This document shows positions 33,642 to 47,305 of a stretch of 64,000 bases of DNA, piece by piece (position 1 is the first letter of the stretch; each line of letters opens with the position of its first letter). Source of the stretch: Coniella vitis (taxonomy: Eukaryota > Ascomycota > Sordariomycetes > Diaporthales > Schizoparmaceae); contig WUJK01000002.1 of NCBI GenBank assembly GCA_011317545.1, forward strand, positions 1,984,001 to 2,048,000. The letters run 5' to 3'. The position numbers and the translations under genes are program-made. A model generated the notes under the pieces. It was not told where the DNA came from. It ran no database searches and saw nothing but the letters and a program-made list of their open reading frames with translations.

Positions 33642-36600
33642 GGCCGTGCAGTGCCAAGTGCCAGTTCAATGTACTTTGTAAGCTGATAGGTACGACACGA
33701 GCAAAGAATGAAAATCTGCAAGTATGTTTGTGGTTACGTTCAGTGTCTGGACGCTCTTTTCAGACCGACTTCTGACGACATCCTCTCATTGCTAGCCAAG
33801 GCAAACAAACAGGCTGTTCTTGTTCCTCATTTCGGCGCGAAAAGAGATTGTCAATCGGGGCTCATCTCATCGTACTACGCGTGCTCCTCCTGCTGCGTGA
33901 TGCGTGTGTGTGGTTGGGCCCCGCCAGGAAGGGCGATGGCGACCTGTACTGTACGCCTGCGCTGCCAGCTAATCACCCAGCCATTACTCCGTACCAGTGC
34001 CAGAGATGCATCCTCTTTGAGACGCACACTGCAGGAGTCGAAGTGGAACCCACAGCGCAGTTGTAGTAGAGCGCGAACATGTGACTGGCGAGCTGGAAGG
34101 TACCAAAGTACATAATAATAAACAGGATCCATCCAAGGGGGCCATGGGGGTGCCACAGCACTTTGCCCTTTGCGTACGTATAAAGTACTATGGCTGCTAC
34201 TATGTATGTGCATAGTATGTACGTTCAAGCATCGGGCAATCGGGCAGCCCCCCCCCCCCAGTGTCCACTCACTCGTCGGAAACCTTCTGGAAGCCTTCTT
34301 GGAAGCAAAACGGTGGTGGGCCCCCAGGATCATAAATACCCCATTTATGTATGTACCCACTCCCTCTTTGCAACCTTGCTGCATCGGCGACGGCGGTCAC
34401 AGATTCATCCTGCTAGCGTACAGGGGAGGCCCCTTCCCATGACATGACAACGGAGGATGATGCGGCGACGAGCAAGGGCCAGGGCTGCTTGGAGGGGTGG
34501 GGAAGCGAGGGGTCTGCAACGATCCATCTCTCAGGCCTACTATAGTACATAGTAATAGTACATGCATAGTAGTAGTGCAAAATGCCGGCCTTGCTCGTTT
34601 CCTGGAATCGTGAAATTTGCTGCTAATTATACGCGCACACGATCGGCTGCAGCCCCTGTCCATGGCGATGGCTGATGGGGGTCAACCATCGTCTTCGGCC
34701 TCTCGTCAATACTATGGTACAGCGTTCACACACATGGAGACCTTGTCCATGTGCGCAGGTGCGCCACCCCTTCCTCCTAAACAAGCCCTCGTCTAATGCT
34801 TGAGTTCGTCATGCACGTATGGTTCGAGATCGTATGGAATGTCGACCGTCGTTAGCGGAGCAAGCCACCGACGCCACCGCCGTCGTGGTGCCCGGCTCCG
34901 TGTTGGGGCGGCTTTCCGGATTGTGGTGGCAGATGCGTCGGAGCGCACGGCGTAGCAGCACAATCACCTTGCGACAAGCTTTTTTTTCCGGTATGATGTT
35001 GTGGTTATCCAGCACACGGTAAACTCGGATGAGTGCCACCTAAGCCAAGGGTGGCAATGGCCGTCATTGTCCACTTCTGCATCTGAATTTTCGACAAAGC
35101 AAGAACGGGTTAACCAGGTCTGAACGTGGCGGCACTACCGCTTGGCCACTTGGTTCATTGTCTGGAGATGGATTTGTGATACTGCCCCCATCGGACGGGC
35201 GTCTCACGACGGGACCCCAGAGTGGCAAGCAAGAAGCTCTTCGGTCCATGTTTCTTTGGCCACGGCGAAGAGTTCCGCGATCGTTGCAGATTTGGGTACT
35301 TTGAGCGAGGGCGTTGTGACAGAACGAACCATCGGGCCAGAGACTTTGAAACGTGCAGCATAAACAGCAGGCCTTTGGAGGGAAAAGGCACGGACGCGAG
35401 CCCTAGAGGGTAAAGTCAGTGAGATCCGCCAATCGCTAGGCATTTTCCGAAGTCGCATCATCTTCCATGAGCTACTATGTACAGCAACCTCGGATGACGG
35501 GCGTTTTGTCCGCTGGCATGAACAACGCGGCCATAGACACGTTGGCCGCCGGGGTCGAGTATTGGATCCGCAGCATTTTCAACAAGACATTGCATGCCAG
35601 AGAGGTTGCGGCTGGAATGCCGTCTCAGTGAGCCCACTACACATGACAGTGCGTTGGAGTCGGCCCGCACGTCCTTGAGATGGGCACAAGTAATCCAGGG
35701 ATGGAAGGATTGCACTGCAACACCAATCATGAAATGTGTTGATGCGGCCGTCAGCCACCGCACCGAGTCTGCGTCGGACAGCCACGACAGAGAGATGGAC
35801 CATGCAGCCAAACGACACTGCTTTGCTAGGTACGGTCGTCTTAGAACGGCGTTGCAGTAGCAAAGCAGCAGCGACACCCCAAGCCACCGAGCAAACTTGA
35901 GCATTTTCGAATCGGCTTGCGACAACGTATTATAGGAAGCCACGTCTGCAATGAACACAGTGGATCAATAGTCGAGGAGTGACTACTTAGTCCAAGGTTT
36001 TGCTGAATAAAGTAGTCCCCGGACGCAACGACTTGGCCCCCAAAAGCGGACTCTCATGTCACCCTACTGAAGTCAAGAATTTCCCGACTGGTCACTGACT
36101 TCATCTAAGGGTTGTACAAGATGATCAGTCAGATCATAGAGTACGAGTGCGACTTGGGCCTCGGGCATGTACTCGCACACCATGTACTATATGTAGTCAT
36201 GTTGTGAAATGATGGCTGTTGATGCAAACGAAGCCGGCTTATGTGCACCCAACGGCCCAGGGGCAGTGGAAAGTGAGCGACAGCCTCGACGCGCCTTGGA
36301 ATTCTAAAGAAGCATATATACCAATCTGATTGGTTCATTGCCGGGTGCAAACGCATACAATGCAGGCTGCGATCCCGCGAGTCACGGCGAGTTGGTGACA
36401 TGCAATGTTGCTCGCCTTCTTACATTGTTGGGGGCCGATGGATGACCAGCGAACGCAGATGCTGCCCGAGGATGCAAATACGGCGAGGCGCAGGGCAAAA
36501 ACCGCATTTGTGGTGGGTACGAGGCCCCCAATGCACAATGTTGGAGAGCGACGTCCGACTCCCAGTTCTGCCCAAGACATAGTAGCCGTTCGCAATTTCT

Positions 36601-39600
36601 CTGGGGTCGGAATCGCGTGGAATAGTGCCTGTAAAATGAGAAGCAGTCATCCGACCCAGAGGCGCGAAGAGCCGCAGCGGGTTTTCGTCAGAGGCCATAC
36701 ATACATCACCATCGTCCATTTGCCATTCTTTCTGGTTGCTGTGATCAGTGGCCATGACCCCAAGACCGAAGCAAACAGTGCTTCTTGGGCCTAGGTAAAC
36801 TCACTCAGAATTGTTTCCCCCCGTCGACTTCTATTTTCTTTTATCCTTTTCTGCAGTGTTTCTTTTCCATTGTCTGCCCCTGCTGGCGTACAGGAAACCT
36901 GTGAAGCTGTTCACACGGACGCCTAGTATTGTGTGCCTGTCACTATCCCCGAGCACTCATGGCTGAAGTTTTCGGTTCGTGCGCTTTCTCATCGTGGATA
37001 GCGGCAGGCACTAGATCGTCTGATAGAGACAAAGTGCACGAAGCCAGCTCAATGAGCGGCGTGAAGCGGGCGAGACAAGTTGTATGGCGGCCCGTGGGAG
37101 GTTGCATCCTTCGTACAGCACGAAATTTCATTTCGGCTGGTGGCTGAAAGGCAGGCTGCAGGTCGTCAAGGCGACTATATGCAACCGTAAAAGGCCCCAA
37201 ACCAGACTTCCAGCCATGGACCAAGACGTAACACATCTGCAAGGAATTGAATGTTGCTTGTTGTCTGGCGCAAGAGGCGGTCAGAATGGCGGACAGTCTT
37301 GTGCGTGAACAAACCCAGTCCCAGGTGGGTCATGAGGCAGGGCAGAGTCAAGGGCTGGATATGGAATTTCAGGCTCTTGATATTCACGGGTGCAGCGTTC
37401 AATCGCCGCACCGAGACGTGTATTACAGGTCGGGCCTTTTATTTCTGCAATTGCATGCCCATCGAGTCCAGTATCGAGCCTGTTACCCACACAACATGCG
37501 GCGAGCGATCTATCAGGACCCTGGCCGTCCGCCGGGGCAGCCTTATCCGTAGCCTTGTCTATATCCAGCCCAAGCGGAAACTCCGCGAGATTAGCCTACA
37601 CAATAGTAGTGCTAATAAAGCAGCAAGAGCAGTTAGTCAGATTTGAGGCTCGTACAAAGAACCAGGTTACTTGCGCCTGATGGGCTAAATCGCAGAGCTT
37701 GGCGGTCTTATAACATCAACCCCACGCCGCCTCAGGTTGCAACGTGTCTGGTTTCTATGGCTGTCTTGGGTCGGTTATTACCCTGCCAGGTCTGCTGGTT
37801 TCGGGCCCCGGTGGAATGGCAAGAATGGCCTGAAGAGAGCCCCAAAAGAAGCGGTCCTAGCGCAACTTGGAAAGGAGCAGGCTCCTCAAGGGGTTGTTTT
37901 TCCCTTGGCCTGGCCGAGTACCACCCCCCCCCCATCAATTACTGTATGTGGTAGCTTGTCAAAGGCATGAAGGCCGAAATGCGAGCCGTCTTCATATTAG
38001 CAGAGGGGTTCCACCAAGGAATGAAACATGTGAAATTCCGCCTTGTGATTTTGCTGGTAGTTGCAACCAATTTACAACCAACAAAAATCTGAAGGCTACA
38101 ATCAAGTTTTTGCGCACAAGTTGTGCCCTATTCCCGACTTCCTTCTCCTGCGCCACTGCTGGTGCCGTTGGACCGTGCATTGCCTGACGGCTCGGATGGT
38201 TTCGTGCCCTGATGTGTAGTGTCACGGACAAGCCGCCACACTCTTTGTTTCTGTTCTGGATGCAGGCGAGAGATGAAAAACTCAAAAAGCGGGCTTGGAG
38301 ACGCCCGCAGCTGCTCACCGTTCTTCTGCATGCGTGGTGGCAAGCCAAAAACACGAACACCAAGTGGAGTTGCGCGTTTGGCTCGAGGCAAAATTCGGTA
38401 TTTTAGCAAGTACATGCGTGGAATGCATCTGCATCTGCGTCTGCGTAAAGAGACGAGGCAGGCGATTCTGGGTAATCAGTTGGCTCAACAGCTGCAGCAG
38501 TGTTGTTTTTGTGGTTCTGTGCAGGATCGCGATGGACGCAGCGACAATTCCGTAATCGAGCAGGTCGAGGATTAGCACGCGGGCATCGGCGGGTGATTCT
38601 ACACGCCAATAGAGTCAGCAGGGAGCCGTCCAGCGTGGTGGTGATTACGGCCTCATGAGGCAGGTTCACGAGCCGCGTCCTTCAAATGGCGTGTCGCATT
38701 GATTGCAGTTGGCAATGTTTGCTGATTTGAGCAGGGCAGGATGGTGGCTGGGGATGCTGCTGCTGATGGACTGGGAGGTCTGCGGATGGGGCGGAAAAGG
38801 CTGGTTGTTGACTTTATTACTTCTGGGCAACGAGTGAATAACTTGACGTCGCATTGCTCAAATTAACTCAACCGTTGAACAGTCGACGAAGGGACAGAGC
38901 TTCAAAGACGAGCAAGGCAGAGTAGAGTGTGAAAGTACCATATACACTGCCAACTGCATTGAGAAGGCGCACCACGGAGCAGGAAAAACACCTGGGCATA
39001 TACTTGCGGAGTAGACAGTACTTGTGTCCAGACAAGGCACTGGCACGCAGTAGCTGCCGGCTACATAGTATACCTAGGCTCCGTTCCTTCCTTGCCCGCA
39101 TTCCATGGGGTTGGGGTTGGCAGGCGAGGATCATGAGCGCCTCAAGGCCCCGACACCAGTAACCCCTGGCTTGCCAACAGCTGCATACATGTTTTACAGA
39201 CCATCAAGGGCTGTCGATAGTTGGGCAGCGGCGGCCTTTGTGGGAAGGGAGTCTGCTCTGTGAGTTTGCGAGCCAGCCAGCGCAGCCAGATGGCGGGTGG
39301 AGATGAGGTGTTCCAGAGTAGTACTTGATATCATGCATATTGTGCGAGCGAATGAAGCCGGCAATGAGCTAGAAGCACCACGTAATCGGCATACGGTGTT
39401 TACATGCATAGTAGTAGGGCTTGAGAACTAGCAGTAGCAGGATGGATGGCTCCTTCCCGGCTGAAGTCAACGCCCAAAGCGCAGGCAGGCTGGAAGCGTA
39501 CTATGCAGAGGCTGTCGACTTTGAAAGACACAAGTACCAATGTACTTTTCAGACTTGTGTAGTTTTGGCTGTGCGGGATACTTTCGGTCATGACATCAAC

Positions 39601-40906
39601 AAATCTTGGATCACAGCGAGATGATCTGTTTTCTTAATTTGGAATCCCTTTAGTTCTACTCTGTACTTGTCAGGATTCCCAGCTCCGTCACAACCTCGCC
39701 AGCGCTGGCAATGCTGGGCATGACCGCCTGCGTCTGGATAGTGCGCTGGCTCCCTACCTAATAAGCTAATCAAAGGGGATGCCGAACAGCGGCGCCACGG
39801 CTGGTGCTGCTGCTCGATCCCAGCCGATGCACCGCACCGCACGGCGGGCGCGCCTTTGCAGTTCAATGCAAGGCCCGGACTAATAATAAGGGCGGCCTGC
39901 GAGCTCCATTTCTCAGGCCAGCCACGTCCCGGACCAGTCTCCGGCTGGCTGCTCTTGCTCCATTCCATCGGCCGAGGTCGTGTTGGTTTCCCTGAGACGA
40001 GTCGTCAAGAATTCTCATTGCATGTGTCGCCAAAACGCTCTATACTTATGCAAATGGGCCCAGAGCAAGACTATGTACATAGTAAGCTTCGAAAGCGACC
40101 CGCTGCTGCTTGATTGCTGCTGCAAGCACTGTAGCTAAGTTTTCTAACTATGGGGCGCACGCCGTTGTGCCACCTAGCATCCAGGAAGGAAGGAACCAAC
40201 ACCAATAAAAACACAAAAAACACACACACAAAAAAAAAACGCAGGTTGGAAGTACTTACTGTGCTGGGAACATGGCAAGTATTAGGCTTTCAGGGCTCTC
40301 AAGCCTCGTCTGGGGCAAGGCTGGGTGAGGCGGCGGCAGAGGTTGCACCCAAAATGGAGCCCCTAACCTTAGCCTGGCCCACAGCTCCAGGGCCCCAAGT
40401 CATGACCCGTGGCAGTGGGCCAGCTAGTTTTCTAGGTGCAGGCCCCCAGTCATGCTATTCTGCACTTGCGCATTGACGTTGGGCGTACAATTGTGTTGTC
40501 GCGGACCCCCTTGCGTTGCCCTTGCGTTCTATGTAGTGGCCGCCAACGCTTTCTCTGCTCGGGATGGATGGTGGACGAACGAGTCGGTGCCCTTGTGAGT
40601 ATCTTTTTTTCTTCTTCGTTTTGCTCTCCTGCTCTGGCTGATGCTCGCAATCCCGATGGGGCCGCAGTCAGGTACCTGCGGCCTGCTACCTATTTGGGTG
40701 GGCAGCCCTTGTACCAGCCCTGGAGGTAGCGGCGGCAGTAGGCCGGCACAGCAACTTACAGTATGAAACGCAGCCAACAAGCAAGTACAACAGTACTTAG
40801 CATCACTACTATTACTATGTATGTACATACCTGGGCAGTACCTCCGTACCTGCGTGCCTGACCTGGCCTGGCCTGAGCTGGCATTGTGCCCATTGACGCA
40901 CGTTCG

Positions 40907-40963
40907 CTGGAGTTGCACTTGGCCGTGGCCGTGGCCCACGCCCGCTACGCCTACGCCTACGCC
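40907..40963. repeat. Short imperfect repeats GGCCGT and CGCCTA
   Basis: A cluster of 6-bp direct repeats about 1.5 kb upstream of the SOK1 gene; likely replication slippage. Confidence 0.6.
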
Positions 40964-42450
40964 ATCCATTTCCCCAGTGCCATTCCCAGGGCCACCAGGT
41001 ACGGTTCCCTTGTCGGGCGTGCTGGCCGCTACTGTACTTAGTACCCTATTCTATGCAAATGCATGCCTTCCTGCACTCCCTTTGTCACCGCTCTCCATTT
41101 GCTCTTCATACCTTAGCGATCGCTTGGATTCCCTCTCGTGCTCCCCTCTCCTTATTATTAACCTCGCGTACGTGCATTGCGTACCTTTGTCTGCGCCGCT
41201 TATATCTCTGCCGACTGCCAGTCCGCTCTCTACTCTCGCGCTGTTCCCTTTTGCTGGTTTCTCTCTCTTTTCCCATCTTTGCTCTGCCGCAGCTTCACCC
41301 CAAATTGTCCGTCTTCCTCCTCACGTCAACACCTCCAAACACCAGCCCAGCCCAGCCCAGCCCAACCCAGCTCAGCCAGGCCCCGTCTCTTCTGGCTCCC
41401 GACTGGCTCCCGACTGGCCTTGGACCCCCGCGGACACGGCTTGCGACGCTGCTTGCGACTCTGCCGCCTTTGGGAACCTTGATCCCTCTCCCGCCCTCTC
41501 GACGCTGCCCGCCAACGACAGACCGGGCCAACAGACTCGTCTCCTCAGCTCCGCGCTGGCTTTCCTTCGCTTGGCGACGTTCCAGACACTTCAACAGCTG
41601 CCTGAGCTGGTCATTGTTCGGCCGTGCTCTCCTCTCGCCATCTCGGCAGCCACTCATTTAGCCTAGGTGGCTCGCTGTACTAGCCTCAACTCTTTGACGG
41701 ACCAGCGTTTCGCCCTTTTTCTTCTTTGCCCAGTCGCGCAGAGCTTCTTTCTTTTCGGCCCTACCGCCCTTCAAAATTCGCTGCAGCCCCTCTCGTCTTG
41801 CCGCTCCGTTCTTTCCACATTGACCGATTTTTCGGCGTCTCGTCCTGCCACGCCCGGTCATATTGCTTCGAGTGCCCCAACAACACCAACAACACCCACG
41901 CAAGCCTGCCTCACTTGACGGGAATTGCACCATTTCCAAGCAGCGAATTGGCATCATTTACTGCTCTGCATTCGCAATTTCCAGAACGAACGGTCCCCCT
42001 CGGTCAGTCAGCAAGCACATTGTCATGCCCCCACCCATATTTCCATTACACCAGGGACCATAGCGGTGCTGTTCAACAGGCTCATCTATGCAGCTGGGCG
42101 CCATGGTATCACTCATCGCGTGACGAGCATGCGGCTATCCGCAGTCTCGTGCACATGTCCGACTACACAATTAGCAGTCACATATTCCCCCCTCCACCCC
42201 CTTTTAAATGATAGTCTTGCTGACCTGCTCGCTCCTATTCCAGCTGTCACTTTGTGCTTGTTCGACTCGGACCTGCATCTCATTCCCACATTGTCGGGAT
42301 TGGCCAGAGCATCTCTCCTGGTTGTGTATCACCAGGGTCTGCAACCTGTCATTCATTTGACCCCCTTGATTGTCCTACGAGGGTGGTAGCACTCAATCTT
42401 CCCCATCTTCCGTTCGCTACTCATAATCGCCAGCGCTCATAGCATCAGAA

Positions 42451-44439
42451 ATGAACGATCAAGGCGCTGCGGGCGGGCACATCACCCATCCTCAACACAC
42501 ACGCTCGGAATCTCAAAATGAAGCCGCTCCTGCCGAAAGACTGGTAGAGACGAGGAGTACAGCATCTACCGAATCAGAGGAGCAACTACAGCACCCTAGG
42601 TCGGAGTCTGAGGGAGGACCGGCGCCGAATGCCGCCATAACACCAGTATCGCCGTCGCCTTCGCCTGCCGGCGCTTCTCACACTGCAGCAATCCCAGCCC
42701 GTCAGACCCCTCCGTCAGCGTCACCTGAACCCAAGAATCCCGTCTTCTACCCTCCCAGGCCTTTGGAGCCGCCAGTGACCAAGGCCACGCTGAGCGAACT
42801 CGATGTTACCAAGATAATACATAATCCCAAGTTACGCCACGACATCAACTTTGACCCAGAACTGCACTTCCGACCCAATCTGGATGGGGAAAAGGGGCGA
42901 AGAAAGCAAGAGAAGGCCAACCAGTTCTGGACAACCCTGCGAAACGAGCTTATCCTCTTTGTCCTGGACAGAGAGGCCTTCCGACGTGAGCATCCCGAGG
43001 GAGATGACTGGTGCCTACCCATTCTGCTCAGGGCTGTCAAGGAAATCATTCAGACTCTGGTACCCCAGCGGGACCGCGACTTCCTTCACGAGGGCTTCAA
43101 CATCGACCTGCTGATGCAACAATTTGACCGCGGCATTGCAGATCTCGAGAAGGTGGCTTCTTGGTTGTCAGGTGTTTTGAAACTTCACTGTGCGCCAATG
43201 CGGGACGAGTGGGTGGACGAAATGTACAATGAATTGTCTAACGGCAACAGAAACAACGACATGGATGAGCTGGTGAAGGGCATGCGCAGCTTGCTTAGCG
43301 TTCTCGAGGCCATGAAACTGGACGTTGCAAACCACCAGATCAGGTGTTTGCGCCCAATGTTGATTGAGGATACGGTTCACTTTGAACAGCGCTTCTTTTA
43401 TAAGAAGATCCAGAATTCTCGGCTCGACGTCAGCGTAGCACAGGCATGGTACAACGACGCCGTCGAATGTTACGAGGGAAAACCCCAGCACAACAGACTC
43501 TTTGGTGGTACTGCTCCATTCTTTGAGGCACTGTCCAAATTGATCTTGCCATCGACCTTGAAGGAGGCTATCCCGAACACATTTGTGTTTGACGAGGAGC
43601 GTATCGTCAAGTTGCGCTCTGACATGCTGGACGCCATTAACCTTGAAGTCTGCATGCGGTTGTACGACGACCTCGAACGTGTGTCGCGCGTGCATTCTCT
43701 TCCTTCATCTTTTGCGGCGCCAACATCGGTCCCGGCCTATGTTATGGATGATGACAGTCCTTCGCACAGCAACAGGAACTCGGGCGATTTCAGTTTCCTC
43801 AACGCGGCCACGTCGAGGCCATCGAGTTTGGCCTTGTCTTCCTACAGTTCGACCGCATCCTCCCCAAGGAACTCGGGCTACATCGCCTTTCCGACAACCC
43901 CAGCAAACGACACTATAGAGTCAACCGCCACGAAGGCGAACACGGTCTACGACTCACTTGTTGCTCTTCTCAACACCGCACCACAGAATCAGAGGCCTCA
44001 TCAGCGGTGGCAAGGACTTGTTCCCTCGATTGCCATCCAGATTTTCAGATATACAAACGCACCCCAAGATTTCTTGCCGCAGTTTGAAGCGAAGCTGGCT
44101 CAGCATTTGGCTGAGATGAAGTCTGACCTGTACCAAACGGTTGAAGCACATTTTCAAACAAAGATCATGGCCGAGTTAGGGCGTCGTGTCAAAGACTTTA
44201 GGGAACTCAGCGGCGTGGCTCTGTTCTCAGTGGCCACGGGTGGTCGTGTACCTGGCGCAACTTCAACACGTCCTTGGGATGACACTGAAATGGAAGGTGT
44301 GAAAACTGGACCCGAGTCCAGAGAGGACACTGCTGTCGATGACATGGCAGTTCGTTTGGCACACCTCGGTCTCTTGCATTGGAGGGTTTGGAGCGAGATG
44401 GCCTACCTCGATCGCTTGGACGAGATGGATATTGAGTAA
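42451..44439 (+). CDS. SOK1: SOK1/TCP11-like protein
   Basis: Single-exon gene, 662 aa. The first 100 residues are Ser/Pro/Glu-rich and probably disordered. The T-complex-11 domain starts near 'TKIIHNPKLRHDINFDPELHF' and continues through 'FWTTLRNELILFVLD', 'GFNIDLLMQQFDRGIADLEKV' and 'VLKLHCAPMRDEWVDEM'. It continues with 'IRCLRPMLIEDTVHFEQRFF' and ends near 'LAHLGLLHWRVWSEMAYLD'. In yeast SOK1 is a high-copy suppressor of protein kinase A loss; TCP11 in mammals also relates to cAMP signalling. The molecular activity is unknown. A Ser-rich insert (about residues 430-500) interrupts the domain, as in other filamentous fungi. The long pyrimidine-rich leader upstream contains several short upstream ORFs that could influence translation. 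Confidence 0.92.
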   Translation: MNDQGAAGGHITHPQHTRSESQNEAAPAERLVETRSTASTESEEQLQHPRSESEGGPAPNAAITPVSPSPSPAGASHTAAIPARQTPPSASPEPKNPVFYPPRPLEPPVTKATLSELDVTKIIHNPKLRHDINFDPELHFRPNLDGEKGRRKQEKANQFWTTLRNELILFVLDREAFRREHPEGDDWCLPILLRAVKEIIQTLVPQRDRDFLHEGFNIDLLMQQFDRGIADLEKVASWLSGVLKLHCAPMRDEWVDEMYNELSNGNRNNDMDELVKGMRSLLSVLEAMKLDVANHQIRCLRPMLIEDTVHFEQRFFYKKIQNSRLDVSVAQAWYNDAVECYEGKPQHNRLFGGTAPFFEALSKLILPSTLKEAIPNTFVFDEERIVKLRSDMLDAINLEVCMRLYDDLERVSRVHSLPSSFAAPTSVPAYVMDDDSPSHSNRNSGDFSFLNAATSRPSSLALSSYSSTASSPRNSGYIAFPTTPANDTIESTATKANTVYDSLVALLNTAPQNQRPHQRWQGLVPSIAIQIFRYTNAPQDFLPQFEAKLAQHLAEMKSDLYQTVEAHFQTKIMAELGRRVKDFRELSGVALFSVATGGRVPGATSTRPWDDTEMEGVKTGPESREDTAVDDMAVRLAHLGLLHWRVWSEMAYLDRLDEMDIE

Positions 44440-47305
44440 CGTGGAATCTACTCTATCAACAAGCCCCCAAGCTATTTGATTTTTTCTTCCTTTTTTTGCA
44501 ACCCTACAAAGAGAGTACCACCCAAAGTCATACAACGGGCAACGAAGCCTGAAAAAAAAAAAAGAAAAAAGAAAGGAGGGGGGGGTCTAAATTCCTGGAC
44601 TGGATTACCAACAGGATATTGCCTCCTTAGTCCAATTATATCTCGGGTTAAGGCGAGACACTTTGCATCTTTCAGGCGTCTACGCTAAATTTTTGGGGGG
44701 TATCAGCGTCTCTTACATGGCAATACCAGTCGGGCAGGGCATTTTAGATGGGCGTGTACAGCGATGTTCGCAAACACGGCGTTTCAAGGACAAGTTTGTG
44801 TTTTCTGGGTGGGTTGGCGTTGTGATTTCTGGTCTTTTCTCTCGTATTTGTTCTTTGGTTGGGGGCAATGGAAACTGGGCAACAAACAAAGTGGCACATG
44901 GTGGTTTTCTCTCTCATCAATGCATTACGGCCTCCAAGGGCAGCGCATCTCAAGTCTAGGGATCGATAACCGGTATTTTCTTTTCTCTGTGTATCTGGGT
45001 TTTATTTATTTATCTCTGATTTGGGACCTTAATCTCTGGGGACCTCGAGGTAGACAAGCTAGCTAGTTTTTGGGGCCACGTCTATTCAGGCAACTGCTAT
45101 TTGATGGATATACCCCCCCTGAATATGGTAATTCAACCTACTTGCTCGCTTCGAGGCATCGGGTAATGCTCAGTGTGGCTTTACAAATGAGTGACTTTAC
45201 CATGACAAAGAAGGAATAAGAGCTTCTAAGGCATCATTTGTCTTTTATTTGATATGCTAGTCTCTACATAGTATACTATGCCTTGTAGATCTCATCGACA
45301 GAGGCACTCTGCACCGAATCGCTCACCTGATGGTCGGCTATTGTTAAAGCGCCGTACAGTATTCATGTACGACCTCATACTATGTGCACGGTCAAAATCA
45401 TACACTCTCCGATCTGAGACCGTGGAAAGAAGACATCATTTTCCAGATATAGTGTACTATGGTAGCATAGGGGTGAGGAAGAAGGAGGCCCCGCCGCCTC
45501 CAAGATGGAAGGGTGGGAGCGGCTTGTTCAAGATGCATGCAGCAGTCGATCTGGGCATCCACGTGGAGAAAACGAACCAGGGTGACGTACGAGAAGGAGG
45601 CGAAGAGGGAACGGCTTGTGCCAAGGGAAGTGATTCGGCTCACGCAGGATTCTGAAAAGAAGGAGAGGAAGAACATTCCGGGCGAGTCAAGAAAGAGAGG
45701 CGATGGCGTGTTGTTGTTGTTGTTGCTGTTGTTGCTCTGTGCTGAGCCAGCTTATCTGCAAAGCCGCCTCTGGATGTCTAGGCAGCGCCTTGGTGTGAGT
45801 TTGTGGGGAAATAGGGGTCCACTAGGATGAACTTGCCTTAGACAGTGTCTAAGAGAGCCTATGGCATGCATAAGGACTATAGTATATTACACGTTGGCCA
45901 GGCAAGGCAGGACAAGACCCAGGACGGAAAAGGGTTGCCTGAACCTGCGTGCCCCTTTGGGCGGGTCTACGGATGCGGGCTACTATATACACAATTATAC
46001 CAACTTGCAGATGTTTCGCTTCGGATCGCTTTGTTTATCATAGTGTTATTCTTGGGGGTATACTCCGTTGCTCTTACTATAAAATGCCGACGCAGTAAGT
46101 AGAAAAGAAAGAACAGTAAGAGAGGGAAGCGTTCCAAGAGGATGGGGATGGAAGGAGTGGAAGGACATGGAAGGACATGGAGAAGGTGTTTTCTTTTAGG
46201 TAGGGGCTGGGGTCTTCATTCCAAGATGCCAGAGGTTGTACATAGTAGTTGCAAAATCATTTCGAGTTTTCGCTTTAGGACGAGTCAGAGGAATGGGTTG
46301 TGAGCTGCTGTGCTGTGTTGGCAGATGCTGATGCTGATGCTGATGCTGACGGCTGCCACATAACTCCCACCCCCACTCCGACTCCCACGTTCTTGAGCCG
46401 ACCCGGCCGCTTGGGTCTGTGGCTTATTTGCTAGAACATCTGCAAAGTTTGATCGTTCAGCTGCTTGGCCAAGTGCGTGAGATTGTGCAAAGGAGTACCT
46501 GATAGGTGCATTATTCTTGAAACCAAGGCCCTACCTAGTACTTACTGTGTACTGTGCTCGGCTCTCGTTTTCAACCAGGAGGCGAAGGCGAGTTCCGATA
46601 CTGGTCAGGATGTGCTTATATATGCATAGTATAGGTCTGATGTTCTGCCGTCTGCTACCATGTAATCTCTTTTCAGCTTGAGGGCAGTGTTTGTGGGTAA
46701 TCTTTTGTATGCATATTATTTGTGCAGCCCATTGCATTCAGTAACCTCAACGCGTGGCCACGAGTGGTCACATAGAGGTACGGTGATGTCCTGAACACAC
46801 TACATGGGGCTTCTCACAGGTGCCATGTACGAATCTGATTAATCTCTGCTGGGTGCTTTCCACTCTGGGTATACTTTTCCTGATGAGAATGTTCTGTGGT
46901 CCCCAGGAAGAGTAGATGGTTTGGTAAAGTTCTTCTTCGATGTTGCGTGCGACAGGTCAAGATGGTGAGAGATGTTCCGATAGTCTTCATCTTGGATGAT
47001 GTCAAGGAACCCAATCGTTGCATGCAAAAAGAAAACACCATAGGACCCGGTATTGTATTCTAGAGCTACCTGGGTATGTACTCGTGACTGCGACATATTG
47101 TATCCCGTCCGTCTGCTTGCTTTGGTGAGGTTGATAAACTAACCCGAACCCTGTCCGATGCCGGTCCTTCGCCGGACGCGCCTTCCGTGGAGTCTTGACG
47201 TTGTCAACTTTGCTGCTCGATCAAGACACTCTGCCAATTACGACAATAACCAGCTTCTCAAATGCGCAAGCAAAGAGGAGGCACGATATCCAAGCCTTGC
47301 CGGTA
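44440..47305. other. Intergenic region SOK1 / nitrilase gene
   Basis: About 2.9 kb. The first part is T-rich 3' UTR-like DNA with a mixed A/G run at 44,551-44,586. Six TACTATG/CATAGTA motifs cluster between 45,267 and 46,631, including two that overlap in an 'ACATAGTATACTATG' palindrome-like unit. Microsatellites: (GTT)n at 45,713-45,735 and (GATGCT)n at 46,323-46,350. No gene is recognised. Confidence 0.5.
46323..46350. repeat. (GATGCT)n hexanucleotide repeat
   Basis: About four and a half copies, non-coding, roughly 950 bp upstream of the nitrilase start. Confidence 0.85.

Larger units (their letters stand above)
30909..42450. other. 11.5-kb gene-poor region
   Basis: No protein family is recognised over 11.5 kb. 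Open frames of 60-170 codons occur on both strands, as expected by chance, and overlap each other. The DNA contains long homopolymers (A68, A22, C12), CT and GTA microsatellites and about 14 TACTATG/CATAGTA motifs. Between about 34.8 and 38.7 kb the sequence has fewer simple repeats and some minus-strand frames with reasonable codon use, so an undetected multi-exon gene is possible there. From about 40.9 to 42.4 kb the plus strand is strongly pyrimidine-rich, like a promoter and long 5' leader of the SOK1 gene. Confidence 0.55.
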
